37,542 bases of DNA, taken from contig CAKSFY010000009.1 of NCBI GenBank assembly GCA_934454035.1, forward strand, positions 1 through 37,542, read 5' to 3'. Of the stretch, positions 7,050-15,471 are shown in pieces. The position numbers and the translations under genes were made by a program. The notes below the pieces were generated by a model that had not been told where the DNA came from, did no database searches, and worked only from the letters and a program-made list of their open reading frames with translations. The stretch is from an uncultured Clostridia bacterium (GTDB taxonomy: Bacteria > Bacillota > Clostridia > UBA1381). Numbering within the stretch: the first letter of the stretch is position 1; each line of letters begins with the position of its first letter.

Positions 7050-7890
7050 ATGCTTCTCTTTTAGGAATGTTTCTGTCTTTTGCGGCGGCTTTTACCGCCT
7101 CTTTTGAATCCATGCCGTCGGCAATATATTTGTCAATATGCTCGCAGACAGTCATATCCTCCCACCAACTGTGTTCGGCGGTCAGCAAATTGCACGCTCC
7201 CTCAACCACCAGAACATACTCGCCGCGCGGGTCATTTTCATTGTAGTATGAGACCGCCTCGTCCGCAGTCATTCTCAGCACCTGCTCATGAATTTTCGTC
7301 ATTTCTCTTGCAAGTGCAAGCTTCCTTTCACCGCCGAATACTTTTTGCATAGCTGAAAGAGTATCCTTTAATTTATGCGGTGCTTCATAAAATATGAGTG
7401 TATTTTCGTCATTTTTATACTTATTCAAAAAATCCTGCTTCTGCTTTTTCCCGACAGGAACAAATCCGGCAAATAAAAAGCTTTTTGTTGAAAATCCGGA
7501 CAAAATAAGTGCATTTATTACTGCGGCAGGTCCCGGAACCGAAGTAAATTCGATATTATTCTCAATACATAGCTTTACCAAATCCTCGCCGGGGTCGGAT
7601 ATTGCCGGAGAACCTGCGTCGGACACAAGCGCGATATTTTTCCCCTCTTTCAAAAGAGAAATTATATACTCTCCTTTTTCCCTTTTATTATGCTCGTGAT
7701 AGCTTGTAAGCGGTTTCGATATTTCCAGATGATTCAAAAGACCGAGAGTGCGCCGTGTATCCTCCGCGGCAATCATATCAACGCTTTTTAATACCTCAAC
7801 GCATCTATAGGTCATATCCCCAAGATTTCCGATCGGTGTTGCACATAAATATAACATTGCGCCTATTTTCCTTTCATTATTTTCTTCCAT
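7027..7890 (-). CDS. rsmI: 16S rRNA (cytidine-1402-2'-O)-methyltransferase RsmI
   Basis: RsmI transfers a methyl group from SAM to the 2'-O of C1402 in the decoding centre of 16S rRNA. Family hallmarks are LYLCATPIGNLGDMT (13-27), AAEDTRRT (41-48), TSYHEHN (62-68) and VSDAGSPAISDPG (89-101), the SAM-binding tetrapyrrole-methylase-type fold. The 287-residue length is normal. The start at ATG 7890 overlaps the upstream methyltransferase gene by 14 nt and adds 11 residues before the conserved LYL; a downstream ATG at 7857 with AAAGGA upstream is an equally good start. In B. subtilis the homologues yabB and yabC are also close neighbours. The last codons form one arm of the 7003-7049 hairpin. Confidence 0.95.
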   Translation of the reverse strand: MEENNERKIGAMLYLCATPIGNLGDMTYRCVEVLKSVDMIAAEDTRRTLGLLNHLEISKPLTSYHEHNKREKGEYIISLLKEGKNIALVSDAGSPAISDPGEDLVKLCIENNIEFTSVPGPAAVINALILSGFSTKSFLFAGFVPVGKKQKQDFLNKYKNDENTLIFYEAPHKLKDTLSAMQKVFGGERKLALAREMTKIHEQVLRMTADEAVSYYNENDPRGEYVLVVEGACNLLTAEHSWWEDMTVCEHIDKYIADGMDSKEAVKAAAKDRNIPKREAYNEYHGR

Positions 7891-8590
7891 ATATTGCCTT
7901 AAGCTCGCCGCTTTCTCCTCCGTCTTCGCCTTTAAGAAAAAGCGGAGGCATTATTCTGATTTCTTCTTTGCCGAAAAGAAGTCCCTCCGTCAGGAAGAGA
8001 ACAGGTTCGCTCAGCCTATCCGGATAAACCAGTCTGAGCCGTTTCGGTTCAAGTTTATATTTTTTCATGCATGTGATAACCTCTGCCAGTCTTGTCGGTC
8101 GGTGCACCATAAAAAACCGCCCTCCGACAGTCAGAAGCGATGCCGCCGCAGATATAACATCCTCCAACGAGCAGCATATTTCATGTCTTGCAATCATTTT
8201 GGCATCATTTTCATTGACTATTGCCGAGCTTGCCTTCATGTAAGGCGGATTGCATGTAACCTCGTCAAAAAAGCGCTTTTCAAAATGATTTTCCCTCAAA
8301 TCGACGTTAATAATTTGTATCCGCTCCGTCAATCCGTTCAGCTGCACGGAGCGTGCCGCTGTCTCCGCCGCTTTTGTTTGGATTTCTATGCCGTAAATTT
8401 TTTCAACATTAGTTTTTGCAGCCAGCAATATCGGCACTATTCCATTCCCGGTGCAAAGGTCAAGCAGTCTTTTCCCTCTGACATTCTTTGCAAAGTCTGC
8501 CAGAAGCACGGCATCCGTTCCGAACTTAAATCCATCCGTATCCTGGATAATTCTATATCCTCCGCACTGCAAATCGTCAACAGTTTCCAT
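7877..8590 (-). CDS. TrmN6-like tRNA(1)Val adenine-N6 methyltransferase
   Basis: This 237-residue class I SAM methyltransferase has the SAM motif LLDLCTGNGIVPILLA (43-58) and the adenine-N6 catalytic NPPY at 114-117. The FKFGTDAVLLADF segment (21-33) is typical of the TrmN6/YabB group, which methylates A37 of tRNA(1)Val. Assignment to that tRNA rests on family and on the conserved partnership with rsmI; a 16S rRNA or other RNA target cannot be excluded. GAGAGG precedes ATG 8590. It lies 12 nt after ispF and overlaps rsmI by 14 nt, so the two are probably translationally coupled. Confidence 0.85.
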   Translation of the reverse strand: METVDDLQCGGYRIIQDTDGFKFGTDAVLLADFAKNVRGKRLLDLCTGNGIVPILLAAKTNVEKIYGIEIQTKAAETAARSVQLNGLTERIQIINVDLRENHFEKRFFDEVTCNPPYMKASSAIVNENDAKMIARHEICCSLEDVISAAASLLTVGGRFFMVHRPTRLAEVITCMKKYKLEPKRLRLVYPDRLSEPVLFLTEGLLFGKEEIRIMPPLFLKGEDGGESGELKAIYGRK

Positions 8591-8602
8591 TATATTATCC
8601 TC

Positions 8603-9082
8603 TCATTTGAAAATTGAAACAACCGCCGCGGCGGAAATGCCCTCTTCTCTGCCTTCAAAGCCAAGCTTTTCGGTTGTTGTAGCTTTAACATTCACACAGT
8701 CTTTTTCGACCTTGAGACAGCAGGCAATATTCTCTCTCATTTTTTCGATATATCCCATGAGCTTCGGCTTTTGGGCAACAATCGTCAAATCCGCATTATT
8801 AATTTTAAAGCCGAGAGCTTCTGTCTTTTTCATTACTTCGGCAAGCAGAAGCATACTGTCAATGCCCTTATACTTTGAATCCGTATCCGGAAAATGTCTG
8901 CCGATATCGCCTAAAGCCGCAGCCCCCAAAATGGCATCGCATAAAGCATGAACTGCCACATCCGCATCGGAATGTCCCAAAAGTCCGAGCACATGCGGAA
9001 TTTCCACTCCGCACAGAAAAAGCTTTCTCCCCTCAACAAGCTTATGAACATCATAGCCGAAGCCTACTCTTAAATCGGTCAT
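8603..9082 (-). CDS. ispF: 2-C-methyl-D-erythritol 2,4-cyclodiphosphate synthase IspF
   Basis: IspF cyclises CDP-methylerythritol 2-phosphate to the 2,4-cyclodiphosphate, releasing CMP, in the MEP isoprenoid pathway. The zinc ligands are present: D11 and H13 (GYDVH) and H45 (DADVAVHALCDA). The GDIGRHFPDTD loop follows at 58-68. The 159-residue length is standard. The ATG at 9082 overlaps the ispD stop by 1 nt (TAATG), and AGGAGG lies 11 nt upstream inside ispD. IspD and IspF are separate here, not fused as in some proteobacteria. Confidence 0.97.
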   Translation of the reverse strand: MTDLRVGFGYDVHKLVEGRKLFLCGVEIPHVLGLLGHSDADVAVHALCDAILGAAALGDIGRHFPDTDSKYKGIDSMLLLAEVMKKTEALGFKINNADLTIVAQKPKLMGYIEKMRENIACCLKVEKDCVNVKATTTEKLGFEGREEGISAAAVVSIFK

Positions 9083-9747
9083 TACCGCTCATTCCTCCTT
9101 TTTAATATCCCGTCCGCCAAAATCAAATCCTCCGGTGTGGTAATTTTTATATTTTCATAGCTGCCGTCGGTCATTTTGACAGCTTGTCCGCACAGTTCCG
9201 CCAAGGAGGCGTCATCTGTAGCAGCATAATCGTTCTTTTTGTGCGCCGACATAATGAATTTTCTTTCAAAAACCTGCGGTGTCTGCGTCTGATATGTATA
9301 TTCCCTGTCCGTCGTGCTTTTAATAATTCCGTCCATGCCGATAATCTTGATTGTATCCTTTGCGCGCACACCGAGCGTTGCCGCTCCGAACCTTTTTGCA
9401 TCTTCTATTACTTTTGAAATCAATGCCGGTTCTATAAGCGATCTCGCACCGTCATGAATTGCCGCATAATCTCCGCATGCAGCTTCAAGACCGTTTAAAA
9501 CAGAATCTTTCCGCGTGTCGCCGCCGAAAGCTACTTTAACATTCGGATGCCTTTTTAAAATTTCTTTAAAGCTTTCTTCGTCTTCTTTACTTATTACAAG
9601 AATAATTTCGTCTATATCAACACATTTTTCAAACGCTTCAATTGTATATTCGATTAATGCCTTTCCGTTAAGTTCTAAAAGAACCTTGTTAATTTGTGCG
9701 CCCATGCGCCTGCCTTTCCCGGCAGCCGCTATTATACCGCTTACCAT
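9082..9747 (-). CDS. ispD: 2-C-methyl-D-erythritol 4-phosphate cytidylyltransferase IspD
   Basis: IspD joins CTP and methylerythritol 4-phosphate in the MEP pathway. The nucleotide-binding signature IIAAAGKGRRMG (5-16) is intact, and IHDGARSLI near residue 97 corresponds to the usual VHDAARP region. The length (221) is normal. AGGAG lies 10-11 nt before ATG 9747, directly after the T-run of the terminator that follows carD, so the gene must be reached by readthrough or from an unrecognised promoter. It is followed by ispF with a 1-nt overlap. Confidence 0.95.
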   Translation of the reverse strand: MVSGIIAAAGKGRRMGAQINKVLLELNGKALIEYTIEAFEKCVDIDEIILVISKEDEESFKEILKRHPNVKVAFGGDTRKDSVLNGLEAACGDYAAIHDGARSLIEPALISKVIEDAKRFGAATLGVRAKDTIKIIGMDGIIKSTTDREYTYQTQTPQVFERKFIMSAHKKNDYAATDDASLAELCGQAVKMTDGSYENIKITTPEDLILADGILKRRNER

Positions 9748-9761
9748 TTTATAACACTCCT

Positions 9762-9794
9762 AAAAAAGGCGGTGACCTCAGCCGCCGCCTTTTT
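9762..9794 (-). terminator. Terminator after carD, abutting the ispD ribosome site
   Basis: An 11-bp perfect stem (9762-9772 with 9784-9794; AAAAAAGGCGG with its complement) carries T-runs on both sides. On the minus strand the six Ts are followed at once by AGGAG, the ispD SD. The hairpin therefore acts either as a terminator with partial readthrough or as a leader element controlling ispD-ispF. Confidence 0.75.
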
Positions 9795-9802
9795 TTATTT
9801 TT

Positions 9803-10288
9803 TTAAAACAGATTTTCAACCGTATCGTCTATAATACTTTCTATATCACTTTTGCCCGCAACGGACGACAGCACAAGCTCACTCACCATAATCTGCTTTG
9901 CGCTTGAGAGCATTTTCCTCTCACTTGTGGAAAGCCCCTTATCGCGGTCACGGTACATAAGCTCTTTCACTACCCCGATAACCTTGTATATGTCTCCCGA
10001 CTTAATCTTTGTCATGTTATCACGGTGACGTTTGTTCCAGTTGCTTTCGCGATGAATTTCTTCATTTTTAAAAGCCTCCAGCACCTTCTGCGCCTCTTCA
10101 CGGCTTATGACAAATCTCACGCCTATTTCTTCGCAGCCGTCTGCCGGAATCATCACCGTCATATCGCCTGCCGGCATTCTCATAATATAATACCTATGTT
10201 TTTTCCCGAGAACCACGCGATCTTCAATTGCCTCGATCACACCTGCGCCGTGCATAGGATATACAATCCGATCCCCAATATGATACAT
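9803..10288 (-). CDS. CarD/CdnL-family RNA polymerase-binding regulator
   Basis: The first ~60 residues form a CarD/TRCF RNA-polymerase-interacting domain (opens MYHIGDRIVYPMHGAGVIEAI). A helical C-terminal domain follows with the conserved tryptophan at W84 (SNWNKRHRDN), which in known members contacts the upstream edge of the transcription bubble. Such proteins bind the RNAP beta lobe and stabilise open complexes, notably at rRNA promoters. At 161 residues it is full length. It has its own strong promoter with a palindrome in the spacer (10337-10365) and is followed by a terminator. It lies in the same cluster as mfd, which carries the same RNAP-binding domain. Confidence 0.9.
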   Translation of the reverse strand: MYHIGDRIVYPMHGAGVIEAIEDRVVLGKKHRYYIMRMPAGDMTVMIPADGCEEIGVRFVISREEAQKVLEAFKNEEIHRESNWNKRHRDNMTKIKSGDIYKVIGVVKELMYRDRDKGLSTSERKMLSSAKQIMVSELVLSSVAGKSDIESIIDDTVENLF

Positions 10289-10336
10289 TTCATTTTCCTC
10301 TTTTCCCGAACAGGTAATTCCCGGTTCACTATATAT

Positions 10337-10365
10337 ATTTTATCATATTTTCCGCGGAAAGTCAA
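10337..10365 (-). promoter_or_regulatory. carD promoter with palindrome in the spacer
   Basis: On the minus strand, -35 TTGACT (complement of 10360-10365), a 17-nt spacer and -10 TAAAAT (complement of 10337-10342) preceded by an extended TG make a strong promoter. A perfect 12-bp palindrome TTTCCGCGGAAA (10349-10360) fills the spacer and touches the -35. It is the natural place for a repressor or for a GC-rich discriminating element. Confidence 0.65.
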
Positions 10366-10403
10366 AAGATTTAGAGAAAAATATTTATTTTTTTCCGAAA
10401 ATT

Positions 10404-11393
10404 TCAGCTTATTTCGGATATTATGTCATTATTAATCTGAATTGTTATATTTTTTTCTTCTTCCCAGGTTTTCATTTTATCGCTGAGCTTATTATTTAAA
10501 AGCTCTGTCTCCAGCTTGTCCGAAATATCCTTTTCCTCAAGCGGCAGGCGCAGAATAATATGATAGCCGAAGCTGCTCTTCACCAGTCCTATTTCGCCCG
10601 GCTTAAGTGCGTCCGTACCGTCCTGAAATTCGGAAACCATTTCGCCGTCGCCGAACACATAGCCGTCGGGATTGCTCTTAAGACCCGGATCCTCCGAAAA
10701 TTCATTTGCCAGGGAATCAAAATCCTCGCCCGATTTTGCCCGCTTTAATATATCCTCAGCTTTAGACTTTGCCTTTTCCTTATCTTCATCCGAAAATTCC
10801 TCTCCGGTGGTCATATTTTTCGTAAGAATAAGAATATGCTTTGCGTGTCTGTATTCAAGCTGCAAATCCTCTTTATTTTCTTCATAATAGTTATGAATAT
10901 CATCTGCCGTGACAGGTTCTTCCTCTTTAATTTTAGCGGTAAGCTTTGAAGAATAGAACATCGACTCGCAAAGCATGCCTATAAAACTGTCGGCTATTCC
11001 ATGCTCCTTTAAATATGCTTTATACTGCTCATTTGTTCCGAGCTGTGTTATAAATCTTTTTTTATTTGCTTCAATGCTTTTCCTGTCCTCGGCAGACGGC
11101 TTTATTCCGAGCGCTTTGCCGACTTCAATATACGCAACATTATTTACGGCAGTTTCCAGTGCTTTTTCCCTTGCAATATCTATTGCTTTTTTTCCTTCTA
11201 TTTCGTTCGTCTGCCAGTCTTCATCGCTGGAAAGTTCCGTCCCCTGCATCTGGCTCTTCACATTTTCAAGATAAAATGTAAACTCCGACGCAGTTATCCT
11301 TTCCTTTCCCACTATAGCGGCATACTCTCCGCCCGAGCCGCAAGATGTCAGAAAAAGCATGCATGCCAATACCATTAATGATAGTTTTTTCAT
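10404..11393 (-). CDS. PrsA-like peptidyl-prolyl isomerase lipoprotein
   Basis: The protein (329 residues) is a predicted extracytoplasmic, membrane-anchored foldase. A lipoprotein signal peptide ends in the lipobox LTSC with acylated C18. A SurA-N-like helical region (about 30-170) is followed by a parvulin domain (about 180-283). That domain shows YRHAKHILIL, DFDSLANEFSEDPG, GYVFGDGEMVSEF, and FGYHIILRL, the classic rotamase motifs. A short charged tail closes it. It should catalyse proline cis-trans isomerisation and help fold secreted proteins, possibly including the large secreted glycosidases elsewhere in the window. AAAGGG precedes ATG 11393, and a promoter overlaps the end of mfd. Confidence 0.92.
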   Translation of the reverse strand: MKKLSLMVLACMLFLTSCGSGGEYAAIVGKERITASEFTFYLENVKSQMQGTELSSDEDWQTNEIEGKKAIDIAREKALETAVNNVAYIEVGKALGIKPSAEDRKSIEANKKRFITQLGTNEQYKAYLKEHGIADSFIGMLCESMFYSSKLTAKIKEEEPVTADDIHNYYEENKEDLQLEYRHAKHILILTKNMTTGEEFSDEDKEKAKSKAEDILKRAKSGEDFDSLANEFSEDPGLKSNPDGYVFGDGEMVSEFQDGTDALKPGEIGLVKSSFGYHIILRLPLEEKDISDKLETELLNNKLSDKMKTWEEEKNITIQINNDIISEIS

Positions 11394-11427
11394 ATTACAA
11401 TCCCTTTCGTATAATTCTTTCCTCTTT

Positions 11428-11456
11428 ATTATAACTCATTTTGTCGGATTCTTCAA
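11428..11456 (-). promoter_or_regulatory. Candidate promoter for the PrsA-like gene inside the mfd end
   Basis: On the minus strand TTGAAG (complement of 11451-11456), a 17-nt spacer and a perfect TATAAT (complement of 11428-11433) lie across the last codons and stop of mfd, about 35 nt upstream of the foldase start. It would let the foldase be expressed apart from the mfd operon. Confidence 0.45.
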
Positions 11457-14400
11457 TTCAAAAATCGACTGTAATATAAACTTAATATTGGCAATAATCC
11501 CGTCATATTCGTCTATTGTGTAATCTATTCTCGGATGTTCGCCCGATAAAAGCTTAACCTTTAAAGGCATTTTTGCGACAAGCTTAACCGCCGTTTCCGG
11601 GTCAAATTTCTTATCGTCAAAAACAAGCGACAGCTTTCCGTGCTTTTGAGACAGCATTGTTATCCCTAACTCTTTTGCCATTGCTTTTATTTTTGCAACC
11701 TCAATAAGACATTTTACCGTCCTCGGAGGATCGCCGAAACGGTCGCACAATTCGTCAATCACTTCGGAAGCGTCCTCATCATTCCCGATTGCCGCAATTT
11801 CTTTGTAAACATCTATTCTTTGATTATGGTCCTTGATATAGCTCTCCGGAATGTATGCATCTACCTGCAAATCAAGCTGCGTATTGATTTCTTCTTCCTG
11901 TTCGTTGCCGCATAACTCGTCAACGCTTTCTTTTAATATTCTGCAGTACATATCGTAGCCGACGGCATCCATATGCCCGTGCTGCTGCGCGCCCAACAGA
12001 TTGCCCGCGCCTCTTATTTCCAGGTCGCGCATTGCAACCTTAAAGCCCGAACCGAATTCGGTAAACTCCCTGATGGCGCCGAGTCTTTTCTGTGCCACAT
12101 CCGAAAGTATCCCGTCGCGTCTGTAGGTAAGATACGCATATGCGCTTCTGTTTGATCTGCCGACTCTTCCTCTCAGCTGATAAAGCTGAGCAAGCCCCAT
12201 CTTATCCGCATTTTCTATTATAATCGTGTTTGCATTCGGAATATCCAGACCCGTTTCTATAATCGTGGTGCAGACAAGTATGTCGGTTGTCCCGTTAATC
12301 ATGTCGTACATTACGTCCTCAAGTTCTTCCTGACTCATTCTGCCGTGTCCGACGGCAACTCTTGCCTCCGGAATCATCTTTTGTATCCATTCGGCGGTTT
12401 TGTAAATACCCTGTATACGATTATACAGATAAAATACCTGTCCGCCTCTTGCAAGCTCTTTTTTCATTGCATCGGCAAGTATAACCCGGTTTTGCTCCAT
12501 TACATATGTCTGAACCGGGTATCTGTTCTCCGGCGGTGTTTCCAGTACACTCATATCACGCACATTTATCATTGACATATGCAGCGTTCTCGGAATTGGC
12601 GTTGCGGTCATCGAAAGAGCGTCAACATTCTTTTTTAGCTCTTTAAGCTTTTCTTTATCGGAAACGCCGAACCGCTGTTCCTCGTCAATTATCAAAAGTC
12701 CCAAATCCTTGAATCTGACATCCTTTTGCAGTATCCGGTGAGTACCGATTAATATATCGATTTCGCCGCTTTCAAGCTTTTTCAGAATTTTTTTCTGCTG
12801 AGCCGGGGTTCTGAACCGTGAGAGCATTTCTATCCTTATCGGGAAGTTTTCCATTCGGCTTTTGAACGTGTTGTAATGCTGCATTGCAAGCACGGTTGTC
12901 GGGCAAAGATATGCGACCTGTTTTGAATCGGTAGCTGCCTTGAATGCTGCGCGCAAGGCAATTTCCGTTTTTCCGTAGCCAACATCGCCGCACAGGAGTC
13001 TGTCCATAGGCTTATCCGATTCCATATCCTTTTTTACTTCCTCAATACTTTGCAGCTGATCGTCCGTTTCCTGATATATAAATGTATCCTCAAAATCCTT
13101 TTGCCACGGAGTATCCTCCGGGAAAGCATAGCCCTTGGTTTTTTCCCTTTGGGCATAAAGGCTTATAAGCTGCTTTGCAATATCCTTTGCCGCGGATTTT
13201 ACTTTTGTTTTTGTTTTTGACCAGTCCGTTCCGCCGAGTTTATTAAGCTTAACCTTTTCCTCCGCTCCGCCGACATATTTATAAAGTCTGTCAAGCTGGT
13301 CAATCGGTACATATAATATATCCGTTCCCTGATATTGCAGCTTGAGATAATCCTTTGTAACTTTATTTACCGTAACCCTGTTTATTCCGAGATACTTTGC
13401 TATGCCGTGCTCTCTGTGCACAACATAATCGCCCACATTCAAATCATTGTAGGATTTGATTATATCCGCTTTTTTCTCTTTTTTTCTTTTTCTTCTGCTG
13501 CCGCCGTAGATATCGCTGTCCGGGACAATTACAAGCTTTATTTCCGGATATTCAAAGCCTTTTGATATGCTTCCCGAGACAACTGCAATGCTCCCTTTCC
13601 CGATATCATCGAGCGTATCGGAGTATTCTGCCGGGAATCCTTTATCTGCAATATACCCTGCCAGGTTTTCGCCGCGCATACGATTGCCTGCCAATATAAC
13701 AACAGTATACCCTTCCTTATGCCAGCCGGCCAAATCCTCAAGCAGATACTCGGTCTTTCCGTGAAAACTGACCGTCGTTTTTGTCACAAAATTAAATATT
13801 TCGTTATAATGAAAATCTATGCCGGAGTGATTGAGAGCGTTAACCGAAACAAGCCTGCGCCTTGAAACATCTGCGGCAAATTCTCTGTAATCGCGCCAAT
13901 ACCGCATATTTTTAAAAGTAATTATATCTCTTTCAAGCATATCGGAAATAAGCTCGCCCTGCTCCCATTCCATTGATTTTGCTCTTTCGTTAAGGCGCTT
14001 AGGCTCTGCCAGAAAAATAAACGCATCATCCGGAAGGTAATCCGTTAATGTCGGAACCGTGCCGTAAATAAGCGAAATATACTTGTCGATATGCGGAAAA
14101 ATCTCGCCGCTTTTTATAAGTTCGGCGTCATCTGCCGTCCGCTCCGCCGCCTCCTGCTTTCCGTTTTTTTCGAGTCTTTTTGCTTCTTTTAAGAGCTTTT
14201 GACTGAGTGAGTCTCTCATTTCGGCGGAAAGAATAACCTCGCTGCACGAAAAAACCGATACACTTTCGATATTCTCAATCGAGCGCTGCGATATAATATC
14301 AAATTCTCTGAGAGAATCCACTTCATTATCAAAAAATTCTATTCTTACGGGATTGTCACTGTCCGGTGTATACACATCCACAATTCCGCCTCTTAAAGAA

Positions 14401-14912
14401 AACTGTCCTTTTCCCTCAACAAGTTCCTCCCGTCTGTACCCCATTTCGGTAAGTCTTGCCGCCAGGTCGGCAGGCTCTGTTATATCGCCGACCTTCAGCG
14501 AGAGAATATTTTCCTTAAAAAGCTTTTTGGGCAAAGTGTATTGCAAAATCGCCTCTACCGATGTAACGATAATCGGTTTCTTTCCCCTTATAAGCGCTTC
14601 TGCTGCCGAAAGGCGTTCATGCTCCGCGGCATGGCCTTTTGTATCGATCGGATAAAACATATATTCCTTTGACGGAAAGAAATACACATTATCCGAAAAA
14701 AAGCGCAAATCCTTCTCGAACGCTTTTGCTTCCATGTCACTGTACAAGACGGCAATAGCCGCATGTCCGCTGCTCGTCTGAGCAATGAACTGCGGCTGCG
14801 CAGACTCTACTATCCCTGCTACGGAAACAGGAGGATTTTTAAGAGCCTTTATTAAATTTTGATATTCCTTATAGTCCGATAACAAATTTAAAAAATTCAT
14901 ATTCTGCCTCAT
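11436..14912 (-). CDS. mfd: Transcription-repair coupling factor Mfd
   Basis: Mfd is an ATP-dependent translocase that removes RNA polymerase stalled at lesions and recruits UvrA. The order is standard: UvrB-like N-terminal domains (about 1-330), a CarD-like RNAP-interaction domain near 490-550 (NVGDYVVHREHGIAKYLGI), and superfamily 2 motor lobes. The motor shows Walker A GDVGYGKTE near 641-649 and Walker B DEEQRFGV near 741, then the TRG region (QLRGRVGRSNRSAYAYL) and the C-terminal D7 domain. At 1158 residues it is complete. ATG 14900 (MNFLNLL) has GAGG 6 nt upstream and may be the real start rather than ATG 14912. It lies 2 nt after pth. Confidence 0.97.
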   Translation of the reverse strand: MRQNMNFLNLLSDYKEYQNLIKALKNPPVSVAGIVESAQPQFIAQTSSGHAAIAVLYSDMEAKAFEKDLRFFSDNVYFFPSKEYMFYPIDTKGHAAEHERLSAAEALIRGKKPIIVTSVEAILQYTLPKKLFKENILSLKVGDITEPADLAARLTEMGYRREELVEGKGQFSLRGGIVDVYTPDSDNPVRIEFFDNEVDSLREFDIISQRSIENIESVSVFSCSEVILSAEMRDSLSQKLLKEAKRLEKNGKQEAAERTADDAELIKSGEIFPHIDKYISLIYGTVPTLTDYLPDDAFIFLAEPKRLNERAKSMEWEQGELISDMLERDIITFKNMRYWRDYREFAADVSRRRLVSVNALNHSGIDFHYNEIFNFVTKTTVSFHGKTEYLLEDLAGWHKEGYTVVILAGNRMRGENLAGYIADKGFPAEYSDTLDDIGKGSIAVVSGSISKGFEYPEIKLVIVPDSDIYGGSRRKRKKEKKADIIKSYNDLNVGDYVVHREHGIAKYLGINRVTVNKVTKDYLKLQYQGTDILYVPIDQLDRLYKYVGGAEEKVKLNKLGGTDWSKTKTKVKSAAKDIAKQLISLYAQREKTKGYAFPEDTPWQKDFEDTFIYQETDDQLQSIEEVKKDMESDKPMDRLLCGDVGYGKTEIALRAAFKAATDSKQVAYLCPTTVLAMQHYNTFKSRMENFPIRIEMLSRFRTPAQQKKILKKLESGEIDILIGTHRILQKDVRFKDLGLLIIDEEQRFGVSDKEKLKELKKNVDALSMTATPIPRTLHMSMINVRDMSVLETPPENRYPVQTYVMEQNRVILADAMKKELARGGQVFYLYNRIQGIYKTAEWIQKMIPEARVAVGHGRMSQEELEDVMYDMINGTTDILVCTTIIETGLDIPNANTIIIENADKMGLAQLYQLRGRVGRSNRSAYAYLTYRRDGILSDVAQKRLGAIREFTEFGSGFKVAMRDLEIRGAGNLLGAQQHGHMDAVGYDMYCRILKESVDELCGNEQEEEINTQLDLQVDAYIPESYIKDHNQRIDVYKEIAAIGNDEDASEVIDELCDRFGDPPRTVKCLIEVAKIKAMAKELGITMLSQKHGKLSLVFDDKKFDPETAVKLVAKMPLKVKLLSGEHPRIDYTIDEYDGIIANIKFILQSIFELKNPTK

Positions 14913-14913
14913 A

Positions 14914-15471
14914 TCATGAACTGAACTTATTCATTGCCGAATCGATTCCGCTTTTTACAATTTCAACACTTGCTTCCGCAGCACGGATAATCGCGTCCTC
15001 CATAATCGGAATTTCTTCTTTTTTGAATCTGCCGAGTACATAATCCGCCAAATCGCCCTGCTTATTTTCGCCTACTCCCATTTTAATTCTGGGAAATTCA
15101 TCCGAATTTAGCTGATATATAATCGACTTCAGTCCGTTATGTCCGCCGGCGCTGCCTTTTCTTCTTATACGCAGCTTGCCGGTTTCAAGTGAAATATCAT
15201 CATTTATTATAATGATATTCTGCGGCGGAATTTTGTAAAATGCCGAAAATTCGCGGATTGCTTCACCTGACAGATTCATATAGGTCTGCGGCTTTATAAG
15301 GTACACCTTTTCACCGCCGATATTCATCTCGCCGAACAATGATTTGAATTTCAGTTTATTTACCTTTACCTTATATTTATCGGCAATATAGTCTATTACT
15401 TCAAACCCGATATTATGACGGGTCATGTCATATTCTTTTCCGGGGTTTCCCAATCCGGCTATAATATACAT
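14914..15471 (-). CDS. pth: Peptidyl-tRNA hydrolase Pth
   Basis: Pth releases peptides from prematurely dropped peptidyl-tRNA. The bacterial signature AGLGNPGKEYDMTRHNIGF holds N9 and the catalytic H19. The substrate-binding region PQTYMNLSG (61-69) follows, then D92 (INDDI) and GSAGGHNGL (107-115). The 185-residue length is normal. Its ATG at 15471 overlaps the glmU stop by 1 nt, so it is translationally coupled. The order glmU-pth-mfd is common in Firmicutes. Confidence 0.97.
   Translation of the reverse strand: MYIIAGLGNPGKEYDMTRHNIGFEVIDYIADKYKVKVNKLKFKSLFGEMNIGGEKVYLIKPQTYMNLSGEAIREFSAFYKIPPQNIIIINDDISLETGKLRIRRKGSAGGHNGLKSIIYQLNSDEFPRIKMGVGENKQGDLADYVLGRFKKEEIPIMEDAIIRAAEASVEIVKSGIDSAMNKFSS

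Noticed and set aside
8102..8617. Plus-strand open frames inside the trmN6-like and ispF genes
   Set aside because: They lie wholly antisense to clearly conserved genes, have no ribosome sites and no recognisable motifs. The same holds for the other antisense frames in the alaS, mfd and glycosidase genes.
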